Positions 26,822 to 36,753 of a DNA stretch of 64,000 nt are shown in pieces. Positions within the stretch are counted from its first letter, which is position 1. Every line of letters begins with the position of its first letter. A program made the translations under genes and the position numbers. The stretch is from Streptomyces umbrinus (GTDB lineage: Bacteria > Actinomycetota > Actinomycetes > Streptomycetales > Streptomycetaceae), in the NCBI RefSeq assembly GCF_030817415.1, contig NZ_JAUSZI010000002.1, forward strand, positions 8,742,001 through 8,806,000. The letters are read 5' to 3'. A model generated the notes under the pieces. The model was given only the letters and a program-made list of their open reading frames with translations. It was not told the origin of the DNA and ran no database searches.

Positions 26822-29736
26822 GACCCGGCGGACGGCGTACCCCGGGCGGTATACGCGGGCCCGCGGACGCCGAACGAAGGCAGCCGGGCATCGTACGGAG
26901 ATCCGTCGGCGCAGGCGGCCCTCTCCGCCTGCGGAGGCCCGGCCGGGGCGGACGGCCCGGACTTCCTGGCCCGTCCGGACGGCCTGGGCCGCCTGGACGG
27001 TCCGCACGGCCCGGGCGCCCGCGCGCCGGGACCTCGCTGCTCGCCCGGCTGCGCGTCGGCACCAAGCTCATGCTGCTGGTGCTGCTGCCGGTCTCCGGGC
27101 TCCTCGCCTTCACGGTCTTCTCGGCCGTGACCGACTGGCGCGAGGCGCGCACCCTGCGGGACTTCAGGACCGCCACGCGCGTCTCCTTCGCCCTGACCGC
27201 GCTCACCGAGTCCCTGGCCCGCGAACGCCTCGCCGAGGTCCTCGTGGCGGTGGCCCCGGACCGGTGGGGCGTGACGGCCGAACGGGACGCGGCCCGGAGC
27301 GCCACGGACCGGGCGCTGACCGCCGCGCTGACCGCCGCGCTGACCGCCGCGCTGACCGCCGCGCGGGCCGGCGCCGCGGACGGCACCGGGCAGCCGGACG
27401 TCCTCGGACAGCTCGACGCGAAGGGCCGGCAGCTCTTCGCGACCAGACTGGAGGCGGGCAGCGGCTCGTTCACCGCGACGGAGACCGAGCAGACATACGC
27501 GAGCCTCACGAACGACCTGCTCAACACCGTCCACCATCTCGACTCGGGCCGCCCCTCACGGGCCTCCGGCCGTGCCGCCGACGGCTGTCTGGCCGCACTG
27601 GAGGCCATCGAGGCCGCCGAACGCGAACGCGCCGACCTGGCCGTTCTGTTCGCGAAGGGACCAGGGAACGCCCCCGGTGCCGCAGGCAACCCCTGGCAGG
27701 CACTGGAGGCCGCCCAGCTCGACACCTTCCGGCAGAACGTCTCGGGACGGCTCAAGGTGCGGCTGTCGGGCGTGCTGCTCCAGCCCGCGGGCCGTACGGT
27801 CCGGGCCACGCGCGAAGCCCTCGCCGCGGGAGACACCGCGAAACTGCCCTCCCTGGACCGCTGGTTGGCCGCCTCCACCGGCCGCCTCACCGCCCTGCGC
27901 GCGATCGCGGACGCCGCCGAGGACGAGCTGGCGACCGCCGCCGACCGTGATCTGCGGGCCGTGAAGGACCGCGGCGAACGCGAACTGGGCCTCTCCGTAG
28001 TGGTCCTTCTCGCCGTCACCGTCCTCGCGCTGGCCCTGCGCCGCTCGATCAACCGACCCCTCACCGAGGTCTCCGAGGGCGCCAAGGCACTCGCCGACGG
28101 CGACCTGTCGTACGACATCCGCTACACGGGACGCGACGAGATCGGCGACGTGGCCGACACCTTTCGCGAACTCCACGTGACCAGCGAGCGGTTCGCCGCC
28201 GAGATCCGCACCATGAACACGGCGATCGACGACAACCGCCTCGGACACCGGGCCGACGTCGCGGCCTTCGGCGGGACCTGGGCGCAGCTGCTGCGCGGCA
28301 TGAACGCCACCATGGCGTCGTTCGCCGCCGCCCACGGACGGCGCGACAAGGCCGAACAGGAGCTGGAGAGCATCTTCAACCTCTCCCTGGACCTGCTGTG
28401 CATCAGCGGCCTCGACGGCTACTTCAAGCGCGTGAACCCGGCCTTCGAGAGAACACTCGGCTACCCCGGCAGCACCCTGCTGTCCCGGCCGTACCTCGAC
28501 TTCGTGCACGAGGAGGACCGGGACCGCGTCCAGGCCATCCTCGACCGGCTGGCGACCGGCGCCGAGGTCGTCGAGTTCGAGAACCGCTACGTACGAGGCG
28601 ACGGCACCGAGTGCTGGCTCCAGTGGAGCTGCCGTCCCGTCATCGAGGAGGGCCTCATCTACGCCGCCGCGCGCGACGTCACCGAGAGCCGCCGCGCCGC
28701 CCGCGAACAGGCCGCGCTGCGCAGCGTCGCCACCCTGGTGGCCCGCGGCGTTCCGCCGCACGAGGTGCTCACGGCCGTCGCGCACGAGGTGGGACTGCTG
28801 CTGAGCACGGATTCCGCGGCCGTCCTGCGGTACGGGGCCGACGGCGCCGCCACCGTCCTCGGCTCCGCCCGCACGGGCGCGACGGAGGGCCAGGAGGCGG
28901 CCCGGGCGGTGGCCGCCACCGGGCGCGCGGCCCGCGTCGGCCGTTCCGTCGGGGCGCCGATCGTCGTCGACGACCGCCTGTGGGGGGCCGTCGTCGTGTC
29001 CGCCCCGCGCCCCGAACCGCTGCCCAGGGGAACCGAGTCGCGCCTCGCCGACTTCACGGAACTCCTCGCCACCGCCATCGCCAATGCCGACAGTCGCGCC
29101 CAACTGGCCGCCTCCCGCGCGCGCGTGGTGGCCGCCGGCGACGCGTCCCGGCGGCGCATCGAACGCGATCTGCACGACGGCGTCCAGCAGCGTCTCGTCT
29201 CGCTCCAGCTGGACCTGCGCACGGCCGAGTCCATGGCGGAGGACCAGCCGGCCGAGCTCGTCGAGCAGCTGGCACACATCGGCAAGGGCCTGGACGACGC
29301 CTTCGAGGACCTGCTGCAGATCTCCCGGGGCATCCATCCGGCGATCCTCTCCAAGGGCGGCCTCGGCCCCGCCCTGCGCGCCCTGGCCAGACGCTCCGCC
29401 GTGCCCGTGGAACTCGATCTGGAGCTGCCGGGGGCCCGCCTCCCGGAACAGATCGAGGTGGCCGTCTACTACGTGACCTCCGAGTGCCTAACCAACGCCG
29501 CCAAGCACGCGCGCGCGACGGTGGTCGAGGTCCGGGCGAGGGTGTACGAGGACGTACTGGAGGTCGTCATCGCCGACGACGGGGTCGGGGGAGCCGAACC
29601 GGGCGGCGGCTCAGGGCTGATCGGGCTCACCGACCGGGTCGAGGCGATCGGCGGCAGGCTGACCGTCAGAAGCCCGCCGGGCGGAGGGACCACGCTGATC
29701 GCACGGCTGCCCGTGCCGCGGTCCGCCGCGGAGTGA
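26818..29736 (+). CDS. Sensor histidine kinase, NIT-HAMP-PAS-GAF-HisKA_3 architecture
   Basis: The 972-residue kinase begins with about 75 Gly/Pro/Arg-rich residues, which are unusual and may be mis-started. TM1 (about 82-102) and TM2 (about 389-407) enclose an extracellular domain that looks like a nitrate/nitrite-sensing (NIT) helical bundle. A HAMP linker follows, then PAS (from about 517: ESIFNLSLDLLCISGLDGYFKRVNPAFERTLGYP), GAF (about 635-757), and a HisKA_3 phosphoacceptor helix RRRIERDLHDGVQQRL with histidine 786. The ATPase domain has NAAKHA and the DDGVGGAEPGGGSGLIGL loop. It is translationally coupled to the binding protein gene. The likely partner is the NarL-type regulator gene at 30414. 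A 12-bp unit is repeated four times inside the extracellular domain. Confidence 0.9.
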   Translation: MRPGGRRTPGGIRGPADAERRQPGIVRRSVGAGGPLRLRRPGRGGRPGLPGPSGRPGPPGRSARPGRPRAGTSLLARLRVGTKLMLLVLLPVSGLLAFTVFSAVTDWREARTLRDFRTATRVSFALTALTESLARERLAEVLVAVAPDRWGVTAERDAARSATDRALTAALTAALTAALTAARAGAADGTGQPDVLGQLDAKGRQLFATRLEAGSGSFTATETEQTYASLTNDLLNTVHHLDSGRPSRASGRAADGCLAALEAIEAAERERADLAVLFAKGPGNAPGAAGNPWQALEAAQLDTFRQNVSGRLKVRLSGVLLQPAGRTVRATREALAAGDTAKLPSLDRWLAASTGRLTALRAIADAAEDELATAADRDLRAVKDRGERELGLSVVVLLAVTVLALALRRSINRPLTEVSEGAKALADGDLSYDIRYTGRDEIGDVADTFRELHVTSERFAAEIRTMNTAIDDNRLGHRADVAAFGGTWAQLLRGMNATMASFAAAHGRRDKAEQELESIFNLSLDLLCISGLDGYFKRVNPAFERTLGYPGSTLLSRPYLDFVHEEDRDRVQAILDRLATGAEVVEFENRYVRGDGTECWLQWSCRPVIEEGLIYAAARDVTESRRAAREQAALRSVATLVARGVPPHEVLTAVAHEVGLLLSTDSAAVLRYGADGAATVLGSARTGATEGQEAARAVAATGRAARVGRSVGAPIVVDDRLWGAVVVSAPRPEPLPRGTESRLADFTELLATAIANADSRAQLAASRARVVAAGDASRRRIERDLHDGVQQRLVSLQLDLRTAESMAEDQPAELVEQLAHIGKGLDDAFEDLLQISRGIHPAILSKGGLGPALRALARRSAVPVELDLELPGARLPEQIEVAVYYVTSECLTNAAKHARATVVEVRARVYEDVLEVVIADDGVGGAEPGGGSGLIGLTDRVEAIGGRLTVRSPPGGGTTLIARLPVPRSAAE
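27313..27360 (+). repeat. In-frame 12-bp tandem repeat in the kinase gene
   Basis: Four exact copies of GCGCTGACCGCC encode the repeated tetrapeptide ALTA within a helix of the extracellular domain. Copy number could vary by slippage without loss of frame and would lengthen the helix by about one turn per copy. Confidence 0.9.
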
Positions 29737-29979
29737 CCGGCGGTCTTCCCGGGACCGACCGGCGGCCCTCCCGGGACCGACCGGCGGTCATCTCCCGACC
29801 GATCGGCAGTCGTCTCCGGCGTGACCGGCGGTCGTCTCCGGACTGACGGCGGTCGTCCCCGGACACGTGACTGCCCGGAACGTACGCAGCGTTGGAGGTC
29901 CAGTGAGGGGGAGTCCTGGACTCGGTGACGCGCGTGCGCTCCGGGCGGTCCGCACGGACGGTGCGGCAGCCGTCCTGCT

Positions 29980-30192
29980 TCAGGGGCGGGATGTCCCGCC
30001 GTTCGGTGCCGACCGCAGGCGCTTGGCGCGCACGACGTCGGGGTCGCGGGGGTCGAGGCCGGAGCGCAGGCCGTCCGCGTACCGCTCCTCGTCCCCGTAC
30101 GGGGAGAACTCGTCCTCGTACGGCCGCACACGGACCGACCGCCGGCGCTTTTCGATCCGTGTCTGTCGCATCTTCCGCAGCCTTTCGGTCAT
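29980..30192 (-). CDS. Possible small charged protein
   Basis: A 70-codon frame beginning MTERLRKMRQTRIEKRRRSVRV and ending in a PNGGTSRP tail fits in the gap between kinase and regulator. It is very rich in arginine and acidic residues and has no known domain. No clear ribosome site could be confirmed, and the opposite strand is also open. I list it as a candidate only. Confidence 0.3.
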   Translation of the reverse strand: MTERLRKMRQTRIEKRRRSVRVRPYEDEFSPYGDEERYADGLRSGLDPRDPDVVRAKRLRSAPNGGTSRP

Positions 30193-30322
30193 CGGCCCGC
30201 CGCCCCTCGCGGGGCGGCGGCCCACCTGCATCTGCACTGCTACGAGCATTCCCTCGGACTGTCTTCGTGTCGTCACGGCCAGCCCCCGAAACGGCTTCCG
30301 GTTCTCCACCATTGCCCACCTG

Positions 30323-30332
30323 CGGCTAGCCG
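30323..30332. promoter_or_regulatory. CGGCTAGCCG palindrome before the regulator gene
   Basis: A 10-bp perfect palindrome lies 82 nt before the regulator ATG and equals the core of the 20-bp palindrome at 25302. Two copies at the two promoters of one signalling locus suggest a binding site for the NarL-type regulator. Confidence 0.5.
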
Positions 30333-30413
30333 TAACCGGCCATGTCCGGCAGGCTGTTGGAGGCGTACCGCAGACGCGCACCGCACCGGTCGGCAGAGCG
30401 GACGGGGAGCACC

Positions 30414-31085
30414 ATGGACGCAGCACAGCCGCCCGCGCGCGGGACGGTCGTCCTGGCCGACGACGACGTCCTGCTCAGAGAGGGTCTGGCCAGTCTCTGC
30501 GAGCGCCTCGGCTACGAGGTGGCGGGCCAGGCCGGCGACGCGAACGCGCTCCTGGAACTGGTCGCCGAGCACGTGCCGGACCTGGTGATCGTCGACATCA
30601 GGATGCCGCCCACCCACTCCACGGAAGGGCTGAAGGCGGCCCGCGGCATCCGCGAGCGGTATCCCGACCTCGGCATCCTCGTGCTGTCCGCCTTCGTGGA
30701 GGTCGAGGACGCCCTGGAGCTGCTCGCGAGTGGGCGGCGGATCGGCTATCTGCTGAAGAGCCGGGTCACGGTCGTGGACGAGTTCATCGAGGCGCTGGAC
30801 CGCATCCGCAAGGGCGGCTCGGTCGTCGACCCCTCCCTGGTGCGGGAACTCGTCTCGGCCCAGCGCCGCGACGATCCGCTGTCCTTCCTCAGCACCCGGG
30901 AGCGGGAGGTTCTGGAGCTCATGGCCGAGGGCCGCTCGAACGCCGGGATCGGGCGGCGTCTGTGGGTGACCGAGGGCACGGTCGAGAAGCATGTCCGCAG
31001 CATTCTCGGCAAGCTGCGTCTGCCGGAGGCCGCGGACGACCACCGGCGGGTGCTGGCGGTGCTCACGTTCCTGGAGTCACGCTGA
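30414..31085 (+). CDS. NarL/LuxR-type response regulator
   Basis: The 223-residue protein has an N-terminal receiver (ADDDVLLREGL acidic cluster; phosphoacceptor aspartate 61 in LVIVDIRMPP; LVLSAF; LLKSRV lysine) and a C-terminal LuxR helix-turn-helix (LSTREREVLELMAEGRSNAGIGRRLWVTEGTVEKHVRSILGKL). Regulators of this type are phosphorylated by HisKA_3 kinases such as the one encoded upstream. ATG 30414 is preceded by GGGAG. It is followed by a strong hairpin and stands alone. Confidence 0.93.
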   Translation: MDAAQPPARGTVVLADDDVLLREGLASLCERLGYEVAGQAGDANALLELVAEHVPDLVIVDIRMPPTHSTEGLKAARGIRERYPDLGILVLSAFVEVEDALELLASGRRIGYLLKSRVTVVDEFIEALDRIRKGGSVVDPSLVRELVSAQRRDDPLSFLSTREREVLELMAEGRSNAGIGRRLWVTEGTVEKHVRSILGKLRLPEAADDHRRVLAVLTFLESR

Positions 31086-31181
31086 GCGCTCCGCGGGGGC
31101 GCTCCGCTGGGTCGGCCGGATTGAAGCTGCGGGTCGTTCGTGGCTTGTCGCGCCCACGCGGCGGAGCCGCATATGTCACAG

Positions 31182-31218
31182 CCCCGCGCCCCTTACGGGG
31201 CCCGTAAGGGGCGCGGGG
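31182..31218. terminator. Terminator and dispersed GC-rich repeat after the regulator gene
   Basis: Two 18-bp arms (31182-31199, 31201-31218) are exact complements separated by a single G, giving a long hairpin. The CCCCGCGCCCCTTA-type word belongs to the same dispersed family as the elements near 10468 and 60106. It separates the regulator from the uvrC promoter 20 nt downstream. Confidence 0.7.
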
Positions 31219-31238
31219 TGCCTGGCACGGCATCCGCG

Positions 31239-31261
31239 GTGTCACACCCCGCCAGTAGGGT
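31239..31261 (+). promoter_or_regulatory. RecA-NDp/PafBC-like promoter of uvrC
   Basis: GTGTCACAC (31239-31247), 8 nt, then TAGGGT (31256-31261). TGTCA is kept but the last three bases of the upstream half differ (CAC for GTG). The uvrC ATG follows after 7 nt, just as for ogt and uvrB, so a leaderless mRNA is expected. Confidence 0.6.
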
Positions 31262-31268
31262 GTGAGAC

Positions 31269-33341
31269 ATGGCCGACCCCTCCAGCTACCGCCCCAAGCC
31301 GGGACAGATCCCCGACTCGCCGGGGGTCTACAAATTCCGCGACGAGCACCGCCGGGTGATCTACGTCGGGAAGGCGAAGAGCCTGCGCCAGCGCCTGGCG
31401 AGCTACTTCCAGGACCTCTCCGGCCTCCACCCGCGGACGCGCACGATGGTCACCACGGCCGCGTCCGTGGAGTGGACGGTGGTGTCCACGGAGGTCGAGG
31501 CGCTGCAGCTGGAGTACTCCTGGATCAAGGAGTTCGACCCCCGGTTCAACGTCAAGTACCGCGACGACAAGAGCTATCCGTATCTCGCGGTCACCATGAA
31601 CGAACAGTTCCCGCGCGTGCAGGTGATGCGCGGCCAGAAGAAGAAGGGCGTGCGCTACTTCGGTCCCTACGGACACGCGTGGGCGATCCGCGACACCGTG
31701 GACCTCCTCCTGCGTGTCTTCCCCGTACGGACGTGCTCCGCGGGCGTGTTCAAGAACGCCGCGCGCACCGGCCGCCCCTGTCTGCTCGGCTACATCGGCA
31801 AGTGCTCCGCCCCCTGCGTGGAGCGGGTCTCCCCCGAGGAGCACCGCGAACTCGCCGAGGAGTTCTGCGACTTCATGGCCGGCCGCACGGGGACGTACAT
31901 CCGCCGCCTGGAGGGCCGGATGACGGACGCGGCGGAGGAGATGGAGTACGAGCGGGCCGCGCGCCTGCGCGACGACATCGAGGCCCTCAAGAAGGCCATG
32001 GAGAAGAGCGCCGTCGTGCTCGCCGACGCGACGGACGCCGACCTGATCGCGCTCGCCGAGGACGAGCTGGAAGCAGCCGTGCAGATCTTCCACGTGCGCG
32101 GCGGCCGGGTCCGCGGCCAGCGCGGCTGGGTCACCGACAAGGTCGAGGCCGTCACCACGGGTGACCTGGTCGAGCACGCGCTCCAGCAGCTCTACGGAGA
32201 GGAGACCGGCGACTCCGTACCGAAGGAGGTGCTCGTCCCGGCGCTGCCCGAGCTCGTGGAGCCCGTCCAGGAGTGGCTCGCCGAGCGCCGCGGGTCGAAC
32301 GTCTCGTTGCGGATCCCGCAGCGCGGCGACAAGAAGGCCCTCATGGAGACGGTCCAGCGCAACGCGCACCAGGCGCTCGGCCTGCACAAGACCAAGCGGG
32401 CCTCCGACCTCACCACCCGCTCCCGGGCCCTGGAGGAGATCGCCGAGGCCCTCGACCTGGACAGCGCGCCGCTGCGGATCGAGTGCTACGACATCTCGCA
32501 CCTCCAGGGCGACGACGTCGTGGCGTCCATGGTCGTCTTCGAGGACGGGCTGCAGCGCAAGGGCGAGTACCGCCGCTTCCAGATCAAGGGCTTCGAGGGC
32601 CAGGACGACGCCCGGTCCATGCACGAGGTGATCACCCGCCGCTTCAAGCGGTACCTCGCCGACAAGGAGAAGACCGGCGAGTGGGCCGACGGCGAGAACG
32701 GGCTCACCGAGGAGGACGGGCGGCCCAAGCGGTTCGCGTACCCCCCGCAGCTGGTCGTCGTCGACGGCGGACAGCCGCAGGTCGCCGCCGCCCAGCGCGC
32801 GCTGGACGAGCTCGGCATCGACGACATCGCCGTGTGCGGCCTGGCCAAGCGCCTCGAAGAGGTCTGGGTGCCCGGCGAGGACGATCCGGTGGTGCTGCCA
32901 CGTACCAGTGAGGGGCTCTATCTTCTTCAGCGTGTGCGCGACGAGGCGCACCGCTTCGCGATCACCTACCAGCGCACCAAGCGGGCCCGGCGGTTCAAAG
33001 CGAGCCCACTGGACGACGTGCCGGGCCTCGGTGAGACGCGCAAACAGGCGTTGATCAAGCATTTCGGCTCGGTGAAGAAGCTGCGGTCCGCGACAATCGA
33101 CCAGATCTGCGAGGTTCCGGGCATAGGCCGCAAGACGGCCGAGTCGATCGCCGTGGCCCTCGCCCAGGCGGCCCCGGCGGCACCCGCCGTGAACACCGCG
33201 ACTGGAGAGATCATGGAATACGCAACAGACACGACAGACACGACAGACGCGACAGACGCGGAATCCGAAACGACGGCGGGTTCCGCGGGGGAGCCCGTGT
33301 CCGCGGGCTCCCCGGACGAACGACGGGGGCAGGAGAGATGA
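31269..33341 (+). CDS. uvrC: UvrABC excinuclease subunit C
   Basis: The 690-residue nuclease makes both cuts in nucleotide excision repair. Its N-terminal GIY-YIG domain ([32 protein letters not shown]) performs the 3' incision. The cysteine cluster, the UVR domain ([28 protein letters not shown], near 215-242) that meets UvrB, the RNase H-like 5' nuclease domain ([32 protein letters not shown]) and the tandem helix-hairpin-helix ([28 protein letters not shown]) all follow. The last 70 residues are low complexity, with a short [12 protein letters not shown] repeat. ATG 31269 lies 7 nt after the promoter -10 box. The stop overlaps rapZ. Confidence 0.97.
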   Translation: MADPSSYRPKPGQIPDSPGVYKFRDEHRRVIYVGKAKSLRQRLASYFQDLSGLHPRTRTMVTTAASVEWTVVSTEVEALQLEYSWIKEFDPRFNVKYRDDKSYPYLAVTMNEQFPRVQVMRGQKKKGVRYFGPYGHAWAIRDTVDLLLRVFPVRTCSAGVFKNAARTGRPCLLGYIGKCSAPCVERVSPEEHRELAEEFCDFMAGRTGTYIRRLEGRMTDAAEEMEYERAARLRDDIEALKKAMEKSAVVLADATDADLIALAEDELEAAVQIFHVRGGRVRGQRGWVTDKVEAVTTGDLVEHALQQLYGEETGDSVPKEVLVPALPELVEPVQEWLAERRGSNVSLRIPQRGDKKALMETVQRNAHQALGLHKTKRASDLTTRSRALEEIAEALDLDSAPLRIECYDISHLQGDDVVASMVVFEDGLQRKGEYRRFQIKGFEGQDDARSMHEVITRRFKRYLADKEKTGEWADGENGLTEEDGRPKRFAYPPQLVVVDGGQPQVAAAQRALDELGIDDIAVCGLAKRLEEVWVPGEDDPVVLPRTSEGLYLLQRVRDEAHRFAITYQRTKRARRFKASPLDDVPGLGETRKQALIKHFGSVKKLRSATIDQICEVPGIGRKTAESIAVALAQAAPAAPAVNTATGEIMEYATDTTDTTDATDAESETTAGSAGEPVSAGSPDERRGQER

Positions 33342-34444
33342 CCGAGCACGAGCAGGAAGAACCCTCGGCAGGACGCACGGCGGAATCCCAACCGCCCGCG
33401 GCCGGAACCGGGGAACCGCGCACGGCTGAAACAGAGGCATCGCACAGCGAAGCACGCGAGGATCGAACGCAACGAGAAGCGGCCGGCGGGACAGCCGGCC
33501 AAGAAGCCGGTGAAGCGGCGAAGGAAGACGGAGCGGAAGTGAACACGGGCACCACCAACGAGACGGCCGGCGTCCCCGAGGCGGCCATTCCGGAGCTGGT
33601 GATCATCTCCGGGATGTCGGGCGCGGGCCGGTCCACCGCCGCCAAGTGTCTGGAGGACCTCGGCTGGTTCGTCGTCGACAACCTGCCGCCCGCGCTGATC
33701 CCCACCATGGTGGAGCTCGGCGCCCGCTCGCAGGGGAACGTGGCGCGGATCGCGGTCGTCGTCGACGTCCGCGGACGGCGATTCTTCGACAACCTGCGCG
33801 AGTCCCTCGCGGACCTGGAGACCAAGCACGTCACCCGGCGCATCGTCTTCCTGGAGTCCTCGGACGACGCCCTGGTGCGCCGCTTCGAGGGAGTGCGGCG
33901 CCCGCACCCCCTCCAGGGCGACGGCCGCATCGTCGACGGCATCGCCGCCGAGCGCGAGCTGTTGCGCGAGCTGCGCGGCGACGCGGACCTGGTGATCGAC
34001 ACCTCCAGCCTGAACGTGCACGAGCTGCGCGCCAAGATGGACGCCCAGTTCGCGGGCGAGGAGGAGCCCGAGCTGCGGGCCACCGTCATGTCCTTCGGCT
34101 TCAAGTACGGCCTGCCGGTCGACGCCGACCTGGTCGTGGACATGCGGTTCCTGCCCAACCCGCACTGGGTCCCGGAGCTGCGCCAGTACACCGGCCTCAA
34201 CGAGGAGGTGGCCGCGTACGTCTTCAACCAGCCCGGCGCCAAGGAGTTCCTCGACCGGTACGCCGAGCTGCTCCGGCTCATCCAGACCGGCTACCGCCGC
34301 GAGGGCAAGCGATACGTGACCATCGCGGTCGGCTGCACCGGCGGCAAGCACCGCTCCGTCGCCATGTCGGAGAAGCTCGCTGCCCGTCTGGTGTCCGAGG
34401 GAGTGGAGACGGTCGTCGTCCACCGGGACATGGGCCGAGAATGA
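33338..34444 (+). CDS. rapZ: RNase adapter protein RapZ (nucleotide-binding YvcJ family)
   Basis: The 368-residue protein belongs to the RapZ/YvcJ family, which binds nucleotides or amino sugars and in other bacteria links cell wall precursor levels to gene control. Walker A is [13 protein letters not shown] (near residue 92) and the C-terminal domain carries [21 protein letters not shown]. The first 80 residues are an acidic, low-complexity extension not present in E. coli or Bacillus proteins. An internal GTG at 33541 with GGAG before it would give about 300 residues, close to the family norm, and is a real alternative start. ATGA overlap with uvrC and with yvcK. Confidence 0.92.
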   Translation: MTEHEQEEPSAGRTAESQPPAAGTGEPRTAETEASHSEAREDRTQREAAGGTAGQEAGEAAKEDGAEVNTGTTNETAGVPEAAIPELVIISGMSGAGRSTAAKCLEDLGWFVVDNLPPALIPTMVELGARSQGNVARIAVVVDVRGRRFFDNLRESLADLETKHVTRRIVFLESSDDALVRRFEGVRRPHPLQGDGRIVDGIAAERELLRELRGDADLVIDTSSLNVHELRAKMDAQFAGEEEPELRATVMSFGFKYGLPVDADLVVDMRFLPNPHWVPELRQYTGLNEEVAAYVFNQPGAKEFLDRYAELLRLIQTGYRREGKRYVTIAVGCTGGKHRSVAMSEKLAARLVSEGVETVVVHRDMGRE

Positions 34445-35508
34445 CGGGACGTAGTCCGCGGCTGAGCAGACTGCGGCGGATGGCCCCCGAGGCCCGCGGG
34501 GGCAAGCCGGTCGAGGGCCGTGGCGCCAAGCCGCGCCGCCGCGGCGCCCAGCCCAAGGTCGTCGCGCTCGGCGGCGGCATGGGCCTGTCCGCCTCGCTGA
34601 CAGCGCTGCGCCGCATCACCGGAGACCTCACGGCGGTCGTCACGGTCGCCGACGACGGCGGCTCCAGCGGCCGGCTGCGCGACGAGCTGGGCGTGCTCCC
34701 GCCCGGCGACCTGCGCAAGGCCCTGGCCGCGCTGTGCGGCGACGACGACTGGGGCCAGACCTGGGCGCGTGTCATCCAGCACCGCTTCCAGTCCAAGGGC
34801 GAGCTGCACGAGCACGCGGTCGGCAATCTGCTGATCGTCGCCCTCTGGGAGCAGCTCGGCGACCACGTCCAGGCCCTCGACCTGGTCGGCAGGCTGCTGG
34901 GCGCGCACGGCAGGGTGCTGCCCATGTCCGCCGTGCCCCTGGAGCTCCAGGCGCTGGTCAAGGGCCACGACCCGGAGCGGCCCGAGGACATCGACACCGT
35001 CCGCGGACAGGCGACCGTGGCGCTCACACCCGGCGAGGTGCAGTCCGTGCACGTCGTGCCGCACGACCCGCCGGCCGTCCCCGAGGCCGTCGCGGCGGTC
35101 CTCGACGCGGACTGGGTGGTCCTCGGCCCCGGCTCCTGGTTCTCCTCGGTGATCCCGCACCTGCTGGTGCCCGAGCTGCTCGACGCGCTCACCGAGACGA
35201 AGGCCCGCCGGGTCCTCTCCCTGAATCTCGCTCCGCAGCCCGGAGAAACCGATGGCTTCTCCCCGCAGCGTCATTTGGAGGTTTTGGGACGACACGCCCC
35301 TAAACTCGCCCTGGACGTGGTGCTGGCCGACGAGGCCGCCGTGCCCGACCGCGATTTACTGACCGATGCCGCCAAGCGGTTCGGCGCCGCGGTCGAGCTG
35401 GCGCCCGTGGCCCGGACCGATGAGTCTCCGAGGCACGATCCGGAGCTGTTGGCCGCCGCGTACGACCGTATTTTTCGGATGCATGGAAGGATCGGCCCAT
35501 GGCGATGA
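34441..35508 (+). CDS. yvcK: YvcK/CofD-like gluconeogenesis factor
   Basis: The 355-residue protein is a member of the YvcK family, needed in other bacteria for growth on gluconeogenic carbon and for cell shape, and known to bind UDP-sugars. The conserved start of the domain, [60 protein letters not shown], is complete. It is preceded by about 37 basic residues. Its ATG overlaps the rapZ stop and its end overlaps whiA by 10 nt. Confidence 0.94.
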   Translation: MTGRSPRLSRLRRMAPEARGGKPVEGRGAKPRRRGAQPKVVALGGGMGLSASLTALRRITGDLTAVVTVADDGGSSGRLRDELGVLPPGDLRKALAALCGDDDWGQTWARVIQHRFQSKGELHEHAVGNLLIVALWEQLGDHVQALDLVGRLLGAHGRVLPMSAVPLELQALVKGHDPERPEDIDTVRGQATVALTPGEVQSVHVVPHDPPAVPEAVAAVLDADWVVLGPGSWFSSVIPHLLVPELLDALTETKARRVLSLNLAPQPGETDGFSPQRHLEVLGRHAPKLALDVVLADEAAVPDRDLLTDAAKRFGAAVELAPVARTDESPRHDPELLAAAYDRIFRMHGRIGPWR

Positions 35509-36488
35509 CGGCAGCGGTGAAGGACGAGATCTCCCGGCTTCCCGTCACCCGGACCTGCTGCAGAAAGGCGGAGGTCTCCGCCATCCTGCGGTTCGCGGGC
35601 GGCCTTCACCTGGTGAGCGGCCGCATCGTGATCGAGGCGGAGCTGGACACGGCGATGGCGGCGCGCCGGCTGAAGCGGGACATCCTGGAGATCTTCGGCC
35701 ACAGCTCCGAGCTGATCGTGATGGCTCCGGGCGGTCTGCGCCGCGGCTCCCGTTACGTCGTACGGGTGGTAGCGGGCGGTGACCAGCTGGCCCGCCAGAC
35801 GGGGCTCGTGGACGGCCGGGGACGCCCGATCCGGGGTCTGCCGCCGCAGGTGGTCTCGGGGGCCACCTGCGACGCCGAGGCCGCCTGGCGCGGGGCCTTC
35901 CTGGCCCACGGCTCGCTCACCGAGCCCGGCCGCTCGTCCTCCCTGGAGGTGACCTGCCCGGGCCCGGAGGCCGCGCTCGCGCTGGTCGGCGCCGCCCGCC
36001 GCCTCTCGATCGCCGCGAAGGCCCGCGAGGTACGGGGCGTGGACCGGGTCGTCGTCCGGGACGGGGACGCGATCGGCGCCCTCCTCACCCGCCTCGGCGC
36101 CCACGAGTCCGTGCTGGCCTGGGAGGAGCGGCGGATGCGCCGCGAGGTCCGCGCCACAGCCAACCGGCTCGCCAACTTCGACGACGCCAACCTGCGCCGC
36201 TCGGCCCGTGCGGCCGTCGCCGCCGGGGCCCGCGTCGGGCGCGCCCTGGAGATCCTCGGCGAGGAGGTCCCGGAGCACCTCGCGGCCGCCGGACGGCTGC
36301 GCATGGAGCACAAGCAGGCATCCCTGGAGGAGCTGGGCGCGCTCGCCGACCCGCCGCTGACCAAGGACGCCGTCGCGGGCCGTATCCGCCGGCTGCTCGC
36401 CATGGCCGACAAGCGGGCCCAGGACCTCGGCATCCCGGGGACGGAGTCCACGCTCACCGAGGAGATGGCCGACAACCTCGCGGGCTGA
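35499..36488 (+). CDS. whiA: Sporulation regulator WhiA
   Basis: The 329-residue DNA-binding protein controls sporulation septation together with WhiB in Streptomyces. It has a degenerate LAGLIDADG homing-endonuclease-like N-terminal domain ([22 protein letters not shown]...) and a C-terminal helix-turn-helix of sigma region 4 type ([32 protein letters not shown]). The start lies 10 nt inside yvcK, so the four genes uvrC-rapZ-yvcK-whiA form one coupled unit, though an internal promoter for whiA is likely from what is known of its developmental control. Confidence 0.97.
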   Translation: MAMTAAVKDEISRLPVTRTCCRKAEVSAILRFAGGLHLVSGRIVIEAELDTAMAARRLKRDILEIFGHSSELIVMAPGGLRRGSRYVVRVVAGGDQLARQTGLVDGRGRPIRGLPPQVVSGATCDAEAAWRGAFLAHGSLTEPGRSSSLEVTCPGPEAALALVGAARRLSIAAKAREVRGVDRVVVRDGDAIGALLTRLGAHESVLAWEERRMRREVRATANRLANFDDANLRRSARAAVAAGARVGRALEILGEEVPEHLAAAGRLRMEHKQASLEELGALADPPLTKDAVAGRIRRLLAMADKRAQDLGIPGTESTLTEEMADNLAG

Positions 36489-36619
36489 ACCACGGAGATC
36501 GTCGCGGGCCGGGCCACGGAAATTGCCGTGGCCGTGGCGCGCCGCGGCTCCCCTGGCCGGTCCGCGGACCCGCCGGTGGTGTTCCGCCGATGCCGGGGAA
36601 GTCGGCCCCGATCCTCAAC

Positions 36620-36660
36620 ACGCCGGTGCGTGCGCCCATTTGGGGCAACCGCACCGGCGT
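36620..36660 (+). terminator. Terminator after whiA
   Basis: An 11-bp perfect stem (36620-36630 and 36650-36660) with a 19-nt loop is followed by a short T run. It lies 130 nt after whiA. Confidence 0.75.
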
Positions 36661-36753
36661 TTTGCTGTCGTCGAGGCGCTCTTGACTTGACCATGAAGTG
36701 TCATGAGCCTGGCATCTGTTCGCTGCTGTGGCGGACAACTGCAAGGGGGGCTC

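Larger units (their letters stand above)
29737..30413. other. 677-bp gap between kinase and regulator genes
   Basis: The first 130 bp (about 29735-29870) consist of five imperfect copies of a 25-30-bp unit built on GACCGGCGGTCNTC. They are followed by a possible small minus-strand gene (29980-30192) and by a CGGCTAGCCG palindrome (30323-30332) that probably belongs to the promoter of the regulator gene. The kinase and regulator are therefore not simply co-transcribed. Confidence 0.6.
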
